Source: JACMOY01 sp038322575
GTDB taxonomy: Bacteria; Actinomycetota; Actinomycetes; Actinomycetales; Angustibacteraceae
DNA: 64,000 nucleotides
Direction of reading: 5' to 3'
Assembly (NCBI GenBank): GCA_038322575.1
Contig: JBBQGB010000003.1
Location: 40,171-104,170 of the forward strand
Shown: in pieces, positions 1 through 10,844 of the stretch
How the letters are laid out: the number at the start of each line of letters is the position of its first letter
Position numbering within the stretch: position 1 is the first letter of the stretch
Notes under the pieces: generated by a model
Told to the model about the DNA's origin: nothing
What the model saw: only the letters and a program-made list of their open reading frames with translations
Database searches by the model: none
Translations under genes and position numbers: made by a program

Positions 1-1
1 G

Positions 2-289
2 GACCGCCGCGACATCCCGGTGCCGCTGAAGTCCCTGGACTCGCCCTACCGGGAGATCACCCAGCCGATCGTCCACTACGTCCGTTCGATCCGGCGCGAG
101 AGCCCCCGCGACGTCGTCATGGTCTACATCCCCGAGTACGTCGTCGGCCACTGGTGGGAGGCGTTGCTGCACAACCAGAGCGCGCTGCGGCTGAAGACCC
201 GGCTGCTGTTCACGCCCGGGGTCATGGTGGCCAGCGTGCCGTGGCAGCTGCGCTCGTCGCAGGGCGCCGAGCCAGGGGTCGGGCCCTGA
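2..289 (+). CDS. APC family amino acid permease, C-terminal end only (5' truncated by window edge)
   Basis: Open frame entering from the left edge and ending at TGA 287-289; about 95 residues are visible. They contain no membrane span and read like the cytoplasmic C-terminal tail of actinobacterial APC permeases, with a universal-stress-like segment (VHYVRSIRRESPRD, VVMVYIPEYVVGHWWE, LLHNQSALRLKTRLLF). In that family the tail follows 12 helices that carry amino acids across the membrane. The real start lies outside the window. The next gene begins 17 bases downstream on the same strand, so the two may be cotranscribed. The assignment rests on the tail alone. Confidence 0.7.
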   Translation, partial: DRRDIPVPLKSLDSPYREITQPIVHYVRSIRRESPRDVVMVYIPEYVVGHWWEALLHNQSALRLKTRLLFTPGVMVASVPWQLRSSQGAEPGVGP

Positions 290-306
290 GCGCGGGGGAG
301 TCGCTC

Positions 307-1581
307 GTGGGGCTCGAGGTCGAGGTCGAGGTGGGCGCCGTGGCGCACGGCGGGCACTGCGTCGCGCGGCACGAGGGTCGGGTGGTCTTCGTGCGCCACG
401 CGCTGCCCGGTGAGCGGGTTCTGGCGCGGGTCACCGAGGGCTCGGACGGCGACCGCTTCGTGCGCGCGGACGCCGTCGCCGTGCTGCGTGCCTCGCCGGG
501 CCGCGTCCAGGTGCGCTGCCCCGTCGCGGGCCCCGGTGGTTGCGGTGGCTGCGACTGGCAGCACGCCACGCTGCCCACCCAGCGCGACCTCAAGGCCGCG
601 GTCGTGCGCGAGCAGCTGCAGCGGCTGGCGGGGCTCGACGTCGACGTGGTGGTCGAGGCGGTACCCGGCGACGACGACGGGCTCGGCTGGCGCACCCGGG
701 TGCAGCTGGCGGTCGACGCGGACGGCGCCACCGGGCTGCGCCGGCACCGCTCGCACGACGTCGTCCCCGTCTCGCACTGCCCGATCGCCCACCCGGGGGT
801 CGACTCGACGGGCGTCACCACCGTGCCCTGGCCGGGTGTGCGCGGCGTCGAGGTGGTGGTGCCCTCGGGCGCCGACGAGCCGGCGCTGGTCGTCGTCGAG
901 CCCACCGGGCGGCGTCCGCGACTGCCGTCGGTGCGGGCGTCGGTGGCCCTGCTGGACGCCGAGGGCACCCTCGAGCGGGTCAGCGGCCGCAGCTGGGTGC
1001 GCGAGGACGTCACCGCCGGGGACTGGCGACGCGGGTTCCGGGTGTCCGGGTCGGGGTTCTGGCAGGTGCACCCGGGTGCTGCGGGCGCCCTGGTCGGCGC
1101 GGTGCTCGACGGGCTCGCGCCCCGCCCGGGCGAGCAGGTGCTCGACCTGTACGCCGGCGTCGGGCTGTTCGCGGCCGCGCTCGCCGACCGCGTCGGCCCC
1201 GAGGGTGCCGTGCTGGCGGTCGAGGGTGACCCCCGGGCCGTGCGCGACGCCCGCCGCAACCTGCACGACCTGCCCGGGGTCGGCATCACCCAGGGCAGGG
1301 TCGACCGGGTGCTCGGGGCGATGCTCGCCGACGGGCTCACCGCCGACCTGGTGGTGCTCGACCCCCCGCGAACCGGCGCCGGACGCCGGGTCGTCGAGCA
1401 GGTGTGCTCCCTCGGTGCGCGCGCCATCGGGTACGTCGCCTGCGACCCGGCGGCGCTGGCCCGCGACCTCGGGTACGCCGCGCAGCACGGTTACCGCCTG
1501 GCCGGCCTGCGGGCCCTGGACCTGTTCCCGATGACCCACCACGTCGAGTGCGTCGCCGTCCTGGTTCGCTCCGGGGAGTAG
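307..1581 (+). CDS. Class I SAM-dependent RNA methyltransferase, RlmD/TrmA (RumA) family with TRAM domain
   Basis: Predicted to methylate C5 of a uridine in 23S rRNA or tRNA. GTG 307 is chosen because GGGGGAG lies 7 bases upstream; 424 aa, a normal length. Residues 1-60 are a TRAM-like beta barrel. Fe-S cysteines are present as CPVAGPGGCGGC (three) and SHCPIAHP (fourth). The methyltransferase domain has FWQVHPGAAGALV, SAM motif LDLYAGVGLFAA, the VVLDPPRTGAG loop and the catalytic cysteine in YVACDP (about C379). Actinobacterial members commonly sit beside an APC permease gene, as here. Whether the target is rRNA or tRNA cannot be read from the sequence. Confidence 0.9.
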   Translation: MGLEVEVEVGAVAHGGHCVARHEGRVVFVRHALPGERVLARVTEGSDGDRFVRADAVAVLRASPGRVQVRCPVAGPGGCGGCDWQHATLPTQRDLKAAVVREQLQRLAGLDVDVVVEAVPGDDDGLGWRTRVQLAVDADGATGLRRHRSHDVVPVSHCPIAHPGVDSTGVTTVPWPGVRGVEVVVPSGADEPALVVVEPTGRRPRLPSVRASVALLDAEGTLERVSGRSWVREDVTAGDWRRGFRVSGSGFWQVHPGAAGALVGAVLDGLAPRPGEQVLDLYAGVGLFAAALADRVGPEGAVLAVEGDPRAVRDARRNLHDLPGVGITQGRVDRVLGAMLADGLTADLVVLDPPRTGAGRRVVEQVCSLGARAIGYVACDPAALARDLGYAAQHGYRLAGLRALDLFPMTHHVECVAVLVRSGE

Positions 1582-1584
1582 AAA

Positions 1585-1604
1585 TTATCTCGACGTCAAG
1601 ATAA
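1585..1604. promoter_or_regulatory. 20-bp palindromic operator candidate upstream of acnA
   Basis: TTATCTCGACGTCAAGATAA pairs with its own reverse complement at 9 of 10 positions (only 1591/1598 mismatch). It lies in the 75-base gap between the methyltransferase stop and the aconitase start. The symmetry and length suit a dimeric helix-turn-helix regulator of the MarR or GntR size class; the regulator is not identifiable here. Confidence 0.6.
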
Positions 1605-1656
1605 AGTCAGGGCACCGGCACCGCGGCCGGGGATGCAGCAGCGAGGAGACACCGTC

Positions 1657-4455
<2,799 letters not shown>

Positions 4456-4510
4456 GCCACCTCCGCCCGGTTTGCGGGTTTCTGGGCAGGTCGTGATTTC
4501 CGTTGTCAAT

Positions 4511-4568
4511 TTGTTGCCTGACACGTCTGGACGGCACTGCGGCCTCCGCATACGTTGTGCCTCACAAC
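4511..4568. promoter_or_regulatory. Two operator-like motifs in the xylose-transporter promoter region
   Basis: A perfect inverted repeat GTTGTG-CCT-CACAAC lies at 4554-4568. A related, imperfect sequence TTGTTGCCTGACAC lies at 4511-4524. Both share a GTTG..GCCT.ACA core and sit 75-130 bases before the transporter start at 4643. A ROK regulator is encoded at the end of the same operon, so these are its most likely sites; the link is inference. Confidence 0.45.
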
Positions 4569-4642
4569 AATTTCGTTGGGGTTACCGGCGCGTGTCAGAG
4601 CGTCGCGCGGTGACCACCTGAGACCTCGAGGAGGCGGTCTGC

Positions 4643-5749
4643 GTGCAGCGCAAGCGCTACATTGCAGTTGCGGGACTCGCCGGCGTGGCACTCACCATGA
4701 GCGCCTGCGGCAGCAGCACCAGTGGCACCACCGGCACCAGCGGTGGTAGCGGCAGCTCGAGCAGCAGCTCGGCCGCCAAGGCCGGCAAGGTCGGGGTCAT
4801 CCTGCCCGACACCAAGTCGTCCGCCCGCTGGGAGACGGCCGACCGGCCGAACCTGCAGAAGGCGTTCGACGCGGCCGGTGTCGAGGTCGTCATCGACAAC
4901 GCGAACGGCGACAAGTCGCAGATGCAGACCATCGCCGACCAGATGATCACGCAGGGCGTCACCGTCCTCGCGATCGTCAACCTGGACTCGGCGTCCGGTG
5001 CGGCCATCGAGTCCAAGGCCAAGAGCCAGGGCGTGTCGACCATCGACTACGACCGGCTGACCCTGGGCGGCAGCGCGGACTACTACGTCTCGTTCGACAA
5101 CAACAAGGTCGGCGCCCTGCAGGGCGAGGGCCTGGCGACGTGCCTCGGCGACAAGAAGGCCAACATCGCCTACCTGAACGGCTCGCCGACCGACAACAAC
5201 GCCACCCTGTTCGCCGCCGGGGCCCACAAGGTCCTGGACGCGAACAAGAACTACACCAAGGTGGCCGAGCAGGCCGTCCCCGACTGGGACAACCAGCAGG
5301 CGGCGACGATCTTCGAGCAGATGTACACCCAGGCCGGCGGCAAGATCGACGGTGTGCTCGCGGCCAACGACGGCCTCGGCAACGCGGCGATCTCGATCCT
5401 GAAGAAGAACAACGTGACCATCCCGGTCACCGGTCAGGACGCCACGGCACAGGGCCTGCAGAACATCCTGGACGGCACCCAGTGCATGACCGTCTACAAG
5501 TCGGCCAAGGCCGAGGCGGACGCGCTGGCCAAGCTGGCCATCGGTCTGAGCAAGGGCGAGAAGAGCACCGACGCGACCGGTACCACGCGGGACGAGACGG
5601 GCAAGCGTGACGTCCCCTCGGTGCTGCTCGACCCGGTGTCGATCAACAAGGACACCGTCAAGGACGTCGTCAGCGACGGTGGCGTGACCAAGGAAGAGCT
5701 GTGCACCGGCGCCTACGCCGCCAAGTGCACGGCTGCGGGCATCAGCTAG
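4643..5749 (+). CDS. Xylose-type sugar ABC transporter substrate-binding lipoprotein
   Basis: Periplasmic-binding-protein-1 family receptor, closest in motif to XylF. GTG 4643 follows GAGGAGGCGG. The product (368 aa) has a lipoprotein signal (RKRYIAVAG...LTMSAC, acylated Cys22) then a Ser/Gly/Thr linker to about residue 50. The binding domain starts KVGVILPDTKSSARWE, with the NANGDKSQM and IVNLDSASG segments typical of xylose receptors. It is first in an operon with the ATPase, permease and a ROK regulator. D-xylose is the likely ligand, but other pentoses remain possible. Confidence 0.85.
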   Translation: MQRKRYIAVAGLAGVALTMSACGSSTSGTTGTSGGSGSSSSSSAAKAGKVGVILPDTKSSARWETADRPNLQKAFDAAGVEVVIDNANGDKSQMQTIADQMITQGVTVLAIVNLDSASGAAIESKAKSQGVSTIDYDRLTLGGSADYYVSFDNNKVGALQGEGLATCLGDKKANIAYLNGSPTDNNATLFAAGAHKVLDANKNYTKVAEQAVPDWDNQQAATIFEQMYTQAGGKIDGVLAANDGLGNAAISILKKNNVTIPVTGQDATAQGLQNILDGTQCMTVYKSAKAEADALAKLAIGLSKGEKSTDATGTTRDETGKRDVPSVLLDPVSINKDTVKDVVSDGGVTKEELCTGAYAAKCTAAGIS

Positions 5750-5771
5750 TCAGCCGGCTGACGACGACGGT

Positions 5772-5802
5772 GCGTCCTGCTGCCGATCCGGCAGCAGGAC
5801 GC
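5772..5802 (+). terminator. Perfect 13-bp hairpin between binding-protein and ATPase genes
   Basis: GCGTCCTGCTGCC, a GATCC loop, then GGCAGCAGGACGC. There is no U-tract, so complete termination is unlikely. In such operons this kind of hairpin protects the abundant binding-protein mRNA or lowers downstream expression. Confidence 0.6.
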
Positions 5803-5858
5803 GCCGTCGCCTCACCCGACTCAGCACGGACCGTCCGCCTGTGACCGAGGGAGTTCCC

Positions 5859-6644
5859 ATGGCTGACCTGCCGGAGCCGCTGCTCCAGCTGCGAGCGATC
5901 AACAAGAGCTTCGGTGCCGTGCACGTGCTGCACGACGTCGACCTATCGATCTACCCCGGCCAGGTGACGGCGCTGGTGGGCGACAACGGCGCGGGCAAGT
6001 CCACGCTGGTGAAGGTCATGGCGGGCATCTACCCCTACGACACCGGCGACTACCTCTTCGAGGGCCAGCACGTCACGATCCACGGGCCGAAAGACGCTGC
6101 GGCGCTGGGCATCGAGATCGTCTACCAGGACCTCGCGCTGTGCGACAACCTCGACATCGTCGAGAACATGTTCCTCGGCCGCGAGCGGGCCAAGGGCGTC
6201 CTGCTCGACGAGGGCGCGATGGAGCAGCAGGCCCGCGACACGCTGGCCTCCCTCTCGGTGCGCACCGTGAAGTCGGTGCGCCAGTCCGTGTCCAGCTTGT
6301 CCGGTGGGCAGCGGCAGACGGTCGCCATCGCCAAGGCGGTGCTCTGGAACTCCAAGGTCGTCATGCTCGACGAGCCGACGGCGGCGCTGGGGGTGGCCCA
6401 GACCCGACAAGTGCTCGACCTGGTGCGACGCCTCGCCGACAACGGCCTGGGCGTCCTGCTGATCTCGCACAACATGGTCGACGTGCTCGAGGTCGCCGAC
6501 CGCATCACCGCCCTGTACCTCGGCCGGGTCGCTGCCGACGTGTCGGCCAAGGACGTCGACCAGCGCCAGATCGTCGAGCTGATCACCGCCGGGCGCTCAG
6601 GTGACATCGGGATCTCACCCGCCACCGCCGCCGAGTCGGCCTGA
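5859..6644 (+). CDS. Sugar ABC transporter ATP-binding protein (single-domain XylG type)
   Basis: Energises uptake of the sugar bound by the upstream receptor. ATG 5859 is chosen over GTG 5841 because GAGGGAG lies just before it. 261 aa holds one ATPase domain, unlike the two-domain XylG/RbsA of enterics. Motifs in order: Walker A GDNGAGKST (about residue 41), Q-loop IVYQDLALCDNLD, signature SSLSGGQRQT, Walker B VVMLDEPTAALG and switch His in LISHNM. Actinobacteria often have such half-length sugar ATPases, presumed to act as homodimers. It is 18 bases from the permease start. Confidence 0.9.
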   Translation: MADLPEPLLQLRAINKSFGAVHVLHDVDLSIYPGQVTALVGDNGAGKSTLVKVMAGIYPYDTGDYLFEGQHVTIHGPKDAAALGIEIVYQDLALCDNLDIVENMFLGRERAKGVLLDEGAMEQQARDTLASLSVRTVKSVRQSVSSLSGGQRQTVAIAKAVLWNSKVVMLDEPTAALGVAQTRQVLDLVRRLADNGLGVLLISHNMVDVLEVADRITALYLGRVAADVSAKDVDQRQIVELITAGRSGDIGISPATAAESA

Positions 6645-6662
6645 GAACAGGGAGCACGAGCG

Positions 6663-7940
6663 ATGAGCGTCATTGACGAGAGCACCCCCAGCCCCGGGCT
6701 GGCCGGCTCCGACTTCTCCGGCGACGAGCGCGCCACCACCGTCGGCGGGGCGTTCCGCGAGTACCGCGACCGGTTGCGCGGCGGTGACACCGGCTCGCTG
6801 CCGGCCGTCCTCGGCCTGGTCGTCCTGGCGATCGTGTTCTCGGTGCTCCGGCCCGACACGTTCCCCTCGACCGGCAACATCGCCAACCTCATGGTGCAGG
6901 CGGGCGCCATCTGCGTCCTCGCCATGGGGCTGGTCCCCGTGCTGCTGCTCGGCGACATCGACCTCAGCGCCGGGGTCGCGGGCGGCGCGTCCGCCGGCGT
7001 GATGGCGATCCTGATCACCGACAAGGGCCTGCCCTGGTACGTCGGCGTGCTGGGTGCACTGGCCACCGGCATGGTCATCGGCGTGGTCATCGGCACGCTG
7101 GTGGCCCGGTTGGGGATCCCCTCGTTCGTCGTCACCCTGGCGTTCTTCCTGGGCCTGCAGGGCATCACCCTGAAGCTGATCGGCCAAGGTGGCACCGTGC
7201 CCGTGCGTGACACCGTGATCGTCGGCATCGCCAACAGCAACCTGCCGATCACCGCCGGCTGGGTCCTCGCGATCGCCGCGATCGCGCTGTACGCCGTGCT
7301 CAGCCTCGTGCGCTACCGGTCGCAGGCGGCCGCGGGGCTCGTGCGCTCGCCGCTCGCCGTCGTCCTGCTCCGCATCGCTGGACTGGGCGTGATCGTCCTG
7401 GTGATCACCTACGTCCTGAGCCTGAACCGGGCGGCGAACCCGAACTTCACCCTGCGCGGCATCCCCTACGTGGTCCCGGTCGTGGTGGTCCTGCTCGTGG
7501 CGTGGACCTTCGTGTTCTCGCGCACCCGCTACGGCCGTCACATCTACGCGATCGGTGGCAACACCGAGGCGGCCCGCCGAGCCGGCATCAACGTCACGGT
7601 CCTGCGCACGTCGGTGTTCGTGATCTGCTCGGGGATGGCGGCCCTGTCCGGCATCGTCGCCGCATCCCGGCTCAACTCGGTGACACCGGACGCGGGCGCG
7701 GGCAACACCCTGCTGTACGCCGTCGGTGCCGCCGTCATCGGCGGCACCAGCCTGTTCGGCGGCAAGGGCAAGATGCGCGACGCCATCGTCGGCGCCTTCG
7801 TCGTGGCCGTCATCGCCAACGGACTGGGGCTGCTCAACCAGAAGGCCGACGTCAACTACCTCGTCACCGGCTTCGTGCTGCTCCTCGCGGCCAGCGTCGA
7901 CGCGATCACGCGTCGTCGTCGCAGCGCCGCGGGCCGCTGA
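6663..7940 (+). CDS. Sugar ABC transporter permease (XylH/RbsC family)
   Basis: Membrane channel of the xylose-type importer. ATG 6663 follows AGGGAGC. 425 aa with a hydrophilic N-terminus of about 45 residues and about ten hydrophobic stretches. It shows the family loop GDIDLSAGVAGGASAGVMAIL and the EAA-like cytoplasmic segment TRYGRHIYAIGGNTEAARRAGIN. It fits between the ATPase and ROK regulator with short gaps. Substrate is inferred from the binding protein. Confidence 0.92.
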   Translation: MSVIDESTPSPGLAGSDFSGDERATTVGGAFREYRDRLRGGDTGSLPAVLGLVVLAIVFSVLRPDTFPSTGNIANLMVQAGAICVLAMGLVPVLLLGDIDLSAGVAGGASAGVMAILITDKGLPWYVGVLGALATGMVIGVVIGTLVARLGIPSFVVTLAFFLGLQGITLKLIGQGGTVPVRDTVIVGIANSNLPITAGWVLAIAAIALYAVLSLVRYRSQAAAGLVRSPLAVVLLRIAGLGVIVLVITYVLSLNRAANPNFTLRGIPYVVPVVVVLLVAWTFVFSRTRYGRHIYAIGGNTEAARRAGINVTVLRTSVFVICSGMAALSGIVAASRLNSVTPDAGAGNTLLYAVGAAVIGGTSLFGGKGKMRDAIVGAFVVAVIANGLGLLNQKADVNYLVTGFVLLLAASVDAITRRRRSAAGR

Positions 7941-7971
7941 CGTGTGCGGTTGCTGAAGCCAGGTCGCTGAC

Positions 7972-9225
7972 ATGGCAGTCGCCCGCCGGCCGGGTGCCGG
8001 CACGAACCAGGAGGCGGTGCGCCGGCACAACCTCGGCACGGTGCTGGCGCACCTGCACCACGACGGCCAGCTCTCTCGCGCCGACCTCACGGCCCGCCTG
8101 GGCCTGAACCGCAGCACGATCGGGGCGCTGGTCGGCGAGCTCGTCTCGCTGGGCGCCGTCGTCGAGACGGCGCCCAGCGGCGGTCGCAGCGGCGCCGGCC
8201 GCCCGTCCCTGGACGTGCGCCCCAACCCGCAGGCGGCGGTCGTCGTCGCGGTCGAGGTCGGGATCGACGTCCTGCGGGGGGCGCTGGTCGGCCTCGGCGG
8301 TCAGGTGCTCGCGCGGGCGACGGCGCCCACGCCCCCGTCGCGGCGCCCGGACCTGGTGGCGGGTGCCGTCGTGCGGCTGGCTCGCCGCCTGGTCGTGAGC
8401 GTCCCCGAGGACGCCGTGCTGCTGGGCCTGGGCGTCGGTGTCCCGGGCGTGGTGCGCGAGCCCGGTGGGGTCGTGCGGTTCGCCCCGAACCTGCGCTGGG
8501 TCGACGTCCCGCTGGCTGACCTGCTGCGGGCGAGGATGAGCGCGGACCTGCGGGTGACCGTGGGCAACGACGCCGACCTGGGGGCGCTGGCCGAGCACAC
8601 CCGCGGTGCCGCGGTCGGGTGCGACGACATCGTCTTCCTGGCCGCCGACGCCGGTGTCGGCGGCGGGGTGATCGTCGGTGGCCACCCGCTGCACGGCGTC
8701 GGCGGGTACGCCGGCGAGTTGGGTCACCTGATGGTCAACCCGCGGGGTCGCACCTGCCGCTGCGGCAGCCGCGGCTGCTGGGAGACCGAGATCGGCGCCG
8801 AGGCCATCAGCGCGGCCCTGCGGCTCGAGAGCACCGACCTGGACTCGCTGGCCGAGCGGCTGCGTGAAGTGCGCCGCCCGAGCGCGGCGCTGCGGTCGGT
8901 CGGGCGCTACCTGGGCCTCGGGCTGGGCAGCATCGTCAACGTCCTGAACCCCGAGGTCGTCGTGCTGGGCGGGGTGCTGCGCACCCTGTACCCGGTGGTG
9001 TCGGCGGACGTCGACCAGGCCCTCGCGTCGGTGGCGCTGCAGGCGCCGCGTGAGCAGGTGCGGGTGCTCGTGCCCGCGCTGGGCGGGGACTCGGTGCTGC
9101 TGGGGGCGGCCGAGAAGGCGTTCGAGCCGGTGCTCACCGACCCCGCCCGCGAGCTGGGCGCGGCCGTCCGGGACCCGGCGACCGTGTTCGCCGTCGTGGG
9201 GCGGGGCCACGCCGTCCCCGCGTGA
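7972..9225 (+). CDS. ROK family transcriptional regulator (XylR-like)
   Basis: Sugar-responsive repressor, probably of the operon it ends. 417 aa. The N-terminal winged helix-turn-helix (about residues 15-75) includes HLHHDGQLSRADLTARLGLN and STIGALVGELV. The C-terminal sugar-kinase-like ROK domain has GVGVPGVV, GNDADLGALAE, and the zinc motif CRCGSRGCWETEIG. ATG 7972 is 31 bases after the permease stop. Likely sites are the inverted repeats at 4511-4568. The effector (xylose or a related sugar) is inferred from context. Confidence 0.88.
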   Translation: MAVARRPGAGTNQEAVRRHNLGTVLAHLHHDGQLSRADLTARLGLNRSTIGALVGELVSLGAVVETAPSGGRSGAGRPSLDVRPNPQAAVVVAVEVGIDVLRGALVGLGGQVLARATAPTPPSRRPDLVAGAVVRLARRLVVSVPEDAVLLGLGVGVPGVVREPGGVVRFAPNLRWVDVPLADLLRARMSADLRVTVGNDADLGALAEHTRGAAVGCDDIVFLAADAGVGGGVIVGGHPLHGVGGYAGELGHLMVNPRGRTCRCGSRGCWETEIGAEAISAALRLESTDLDSLAERLREVRRPSAALRSVGRYLGLGLGSIVNVLNPEVVVLGGVLRTLYPVVSADVDQALASVALQAPREQVRVLVPALGGDSVLLGAAEKAFEPVLTDPARELGAAVRDPATVFAVVGRGHAVPA

Positions 9226-9230
9226 AGGGC

Positions 9231-10022
9231 TCAGCCGTGGTTGAAGGTGGTCGTGCACCCGCCGTCGACCGTGACGATCGAGCCGGTCATGAACGAGCTG
9301 CCGTCGCCGGCCAGGAACACCACGACGCTGGCGACCTCGTCGGTCTGGGCCTGGCGGCCGATCGGCTGGCGCGCGGCGGCGGCCTCGCGCCGCTCGTGCG
9401 CGGCAGCAGCCTCATCCGGTGACATCGAGGCGCGGTGCCCGCCCAGGTCGGTGTCGATGTAGCCGGGGCAGATCGCGTTGACCCGGATCCCCTTGTCGCT
9501 GTAGTCGACCGCCAGCTGGCGGGTGAGGTTGACGATCGCCCCCTTGGTGGCGCAGTACGCCGGCGCGAGCGGGGCCCCGATCAGGCCGTAGGTCGAGGCG
9601 ATGTTGATGATGCGCCCGCGGCCCGAGGCCAGCAGGTGGGGCATGGCCGCCCTGGTGCACAGGAACGGCCCGGTGAGGTTGACCGCCAGGGTGCGGTTCC
9701 AGTCGTCGAGGTCCAGCTCGTGCAGCGGTCTCGAGCCGCCGCCGACCCCGGCGTTGTTGACTAGGACGTCGAGGCCGCCGAGCTGCTGGACGGCGGCGTC
9801 CACCATCGCGGCGACCTGCCCGGGGACGGCGACGTCGCAGTGGACAGCGATCGCCTCGCCACCGACGGCGCGGACGGCCGCGAGCGTCGCGTCACCGGGG
9901 ACGACGTCGGCGACGACGACCCGCGCGCCCTCGGCGGCCAGCGCGACCGCGGTCGCCGCTCCGATCCCGTTCGCCGCACCGGTGACGATCGCGACCCTGC
10001 CAGACAGATTCGGTTTGCTCAT
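9231..10022 (-). CDS. SDR family NAD(P)-dependent oxidoreductase
   Basis: Classical short-chain dehydrogenase of 263 aa. Cofactor motif TGAANGIGAA is at the N-terminus, with an Asp after beta-2 (VVADVVPGD) that favours NAD(H). NNAG motif, catalytic Ser in INIAST, and Tyr/Lys in YCATKGA are all present, as is the ICPGYIDTD segment. It converges on the ROK gene five bases away and lies 24 bases downstream of the LLM oxidoreductase on the same strand. It is therefore likely the last gene of a three-gene unit with the LLM and ThDP enzymes. Substrate unknown. Confidence 0.88.
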   Translation of the reverse strand: MSKPNLSGRVAIVTGAANGIGAATAVALAAEGARVVVADVVPGDATLAAVRAVGGEAIAVHCDVAVPGQVAAMVDAAVQQLGGLDVLVNNAGVGGGSRPLHELDLDDWNRTLAVNLTGPFLCTRAAMPHLLASGRGRIINIASTYGLIGAPLAPAYCATKGAIVNLTRQLAVDYSDKGIRVNAICPGYIDTDLGGHRASMSPDEAAAAHERREAAAARQPIGRQAQTDEVASVVVFLAGDGSSFMTGSIVTVDGGCTTTFNHG

Positions 10023-10046
10023 AGGACCATTGTGCTGGTTCTCGAC

Positions 10047-10844
10047 TCAGGGGACCAGGGGTCGCAGGTCACGGGCGACGAACCTCACCAGGTCCTCCAG
10101 CAGCGGATCGTCCTCGATGGCCAGCAGGACCACGTGGGTGGCGCCGGCGTCCGCGAGGTCGGCGACACGCCGCGCCTCGCGGGCCGCGTCCAGGGCGCCG
10201 TGCACGGGCAGGAACACCACGACGTCGGCCGCGCCGTCCCGCCCGGACACGGCTCGACCGCTGCGCAGGTGCACCATCGCCGCGCGCACGGCGTCGGGAG
10301 TGGTCTCGCCGGTCATGATGACGCCCTCGCCGAGCTCGCCGGCCAGACTCACGGTGCGCTCGCGCACGGCTCCCACCAGCAGCGGCGGGGCAGCAGCGGG
10401 CGGCCAGTCCAGGGCGACGTCGGCGAGCCGGACGTACCGACCGTCGGTGGTCACGCTCTCGCCGTGCAGCAGGGCCCGCAGCGCCGTCGTGTACTCGCGC
10501 AGCAGCGTCATCAGCGACTGGGGCGCGGCGCCGACCTGCTGCATCCACTCGGCGACCCCGTGGCCCACACCGGGCACCAGCCGGCCGGGGAACAACCGCT
10601 CCAGCGTCGCGATCTCCATCGCCGTCAGCGCGACGTTGCGCAGCGGGACTGGGAGCAGGCCGATGCCGACAGTGAGGTGCTCGGTCCAGGCCAGAACCGC
10701 TGCGGCAGTGGCGATCCCGCTCTCCTTGAAGCAGTCCTCCCACAGCCACAGCTGCTCGAGACCGGAGCGGTCGGCGGCGACCGCCGCCGACCGCAGCCGC
10801 TCGGGGGGCAGGTCGGGCGGGAAGATGGCGCCGAGCGTCGTCAT
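10047..10844 (-). CDS. LLM class flavin/F420-dependent oxidoreductase
   Basis: Luciferase-like monooxygenase fold, 265 aa. The start is the ATG at 10844, which overlaps the stop of the ThDP enzyme (ATGA). Motifs are consistent with F420-using members: TTLGAIFPPDLPPERLR, LWLWEDCFKESG, LTVGIGLLPVPLRNVAL, FPGRLVPGVGHGVAEWM and the GESVTTDGRYVRL hairpin. It is shorter than the 300-350 aa common in the family, missing much of the C-terminal helical part. Actinomycetes with F420 have many such enzymes; FMN use cannot be excluded. Translational coupling suggests it acts with the neighbouring ThDP enzyme. Confidence 0.8.
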   Translation of the reverse strand: MTTLGAIFPPDLPPERLRSAAVAADRSGLEQLWLWEDCFKESGIATAAAVLAWTEHLTVGIGLLPVPLRNVALTAMEIATLERLFPGRLVPGVGHGVAEWMQQVGAAPQSLMTLLREYTTALRALLHGESVTTDGRYVRLADVALDWPPAAAPPLLVGAVRERTVSLAGELGEGVIMTGETTPDAVRAAMVHLRSGRAVSGRDGAADVVVFLPVHGALDAAREARRVADLADAGATHVVLLAIEDDPLLEDLVRFVARDLRPLVP

